Below are positions 5,755-6,001 of a stretch of 6,001 bases of DNA, piece after piece (positions within the stretch are counted from its first letter, which is position 1; each line of letters starts with the position of its first letter). This DNA comes from an uncultured Comamonadaceae bacterium (GTDB lineage Bacteria; Pseudomonadota; Gammaproteobacteria; Burkholderiales; Burkholderiaceae_C): assembly GCA_937871735.1 (NCBI GenBank), contig CALMOI010000414.1, forward strand, positions 1 to 6,001, given 5' to 3'. The translations under genes and the position numbers were made by a program. The notes beneath the pieces were generated by a model. That model did no database searches. It worked only from the letters and a program-made list of their open reading frames with translations, and had not been told where the DNA came from.

Positions 5755-6001
5755 ATGCTGCCCAACGTCACCATCACCCCTGCGGCTGAAAAATTCATGC
5801 GCCGTATCGTGCGTTTTTCTGGCCTGCCTGCTGGCGCAGGTTTTCGGCTGGTTGTGAGTGCGGGCGGCTGCTCGGGCTACAACTCCGAGTTCACGGCTGA
5901 AGCCGCTCTGCAACCGGGCGAAGAAGCGCTGAACCACGATGGTTTGCTGATCTTCTTGCCCGCCGAAAGCCGCTTGATGCTGGACGGCATCATCATCGAC
6001 T
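5755..6001 (+). CDS. HesB/IscA-type (A-type) iron-sulfur carrier protein, 3' end beyond window
   Basis: 82 codons are visible from ATG 5755, with AGGA at 5742-5745 nine bases upstream. The protein opens with VTITPAAEKFMRRIV and has VVSAGGCSGYNSEF at 33-46, the HesB/IscA core in which C39 is the first of three conserved cluster-binding cysteines, then GLLIFLPAESRLMLDGIIID (63-82), matching the family's dGv-x-v-x3-s-x3-l-x-G-x-x-iD pattern. The two C-terminal cysteines (CGC) would lie past base 6001 and cannot be checked. A-type proteins carry [4Fe-4S] clusters or iron to target proteins. Third place behind nifB and fdxN suggests a dedicated role in maturing nitrogenase-related Fe-S proteins, possibly NifB itself (inference). 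It is distinct from housekeeping iscA by context. Confidence 0.9.
   Translation, partial: MLPNVTITPAAEKFMRRIVRFSGLPAGAGFRLVVSAGGCSGYNSEFTAEAALQPGEEALNHDGLLIFLPAESRLMLDGIIID

Noticed and set aside
1..6001. CRISPR array, insertion sequence, tRNA or rRNA
   Set aside because: No regularly spaced repeats, transposase frame, terminal repeats or tRNA-like fold were seen on either strand.

Overview
The window looks like the chromosome of a nitrogen-fixing betaproteobacterium, most likely Burkholderiales in the Comamonadaceae/Rhodoferax neighbourhood. This rests on GC-rich coding sequence, typical proteobacterial ribosome binding sites, and a nifB-fdxN pair under a complete NifA/IHF/sigma-54 control region. 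The genus is an inference from style of sequence, not from a search.

Left part (1-3519), housekeeping or accessory genes: the 3' part of a DUF389 membrane protein gene (+), a DapB-like reductase gene (-) converging on it with a 10-base gap, and a CLC chloride channel/antiporter gene (+) divergent from the reductase. The 93-base gap between reductase and CLC holds a 20-bp near-perfect palindrome (9-bp arms) flanked by two perfect TTGACA hexamers that face each other.

Middle (3520-3889), intergenic: just after the CLC stop codon lies what appears to be an unannotated small RNA of about 67 nt on the minus strand. It has a perfect TATAAT box, a three-tier 5' hairpin with a C-rich loop, and a TTCG-tetraloop terminator with eight U. 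Its -10 region carries a degraded copy of the reductase/CLC palindrome, which suggests one regulator for all three promoters. Next come several overlapping inverted repeats, then the nifB control region: two TGT-N10-ACA NifA sites, an IHF consensus site and a perfect TGGCAC-N5-TTGCA sigma-54 promoter.

Right part (3890-6001), nif operon: nifB (radical SAM FeMo-co precursor synthase with C-terminal NifX-like domain), fdxN (2[4Fe-4S] ferredoxin), and the start of a HesB/IscA-type iron-sulfur carrier gene that runs off the end. The three are closely spaced, each with its own ribosome binding site. They form a coherent unit: NifB builds the Fe-S core of the nitrogenase cofactor, the ferredoxin probably supplies its electrons, and the A-type protein probably handles Fe-S clusters. 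The window thus spans the edge of a nif region, with the small RNA and the repeat-rich gap at the boundary.
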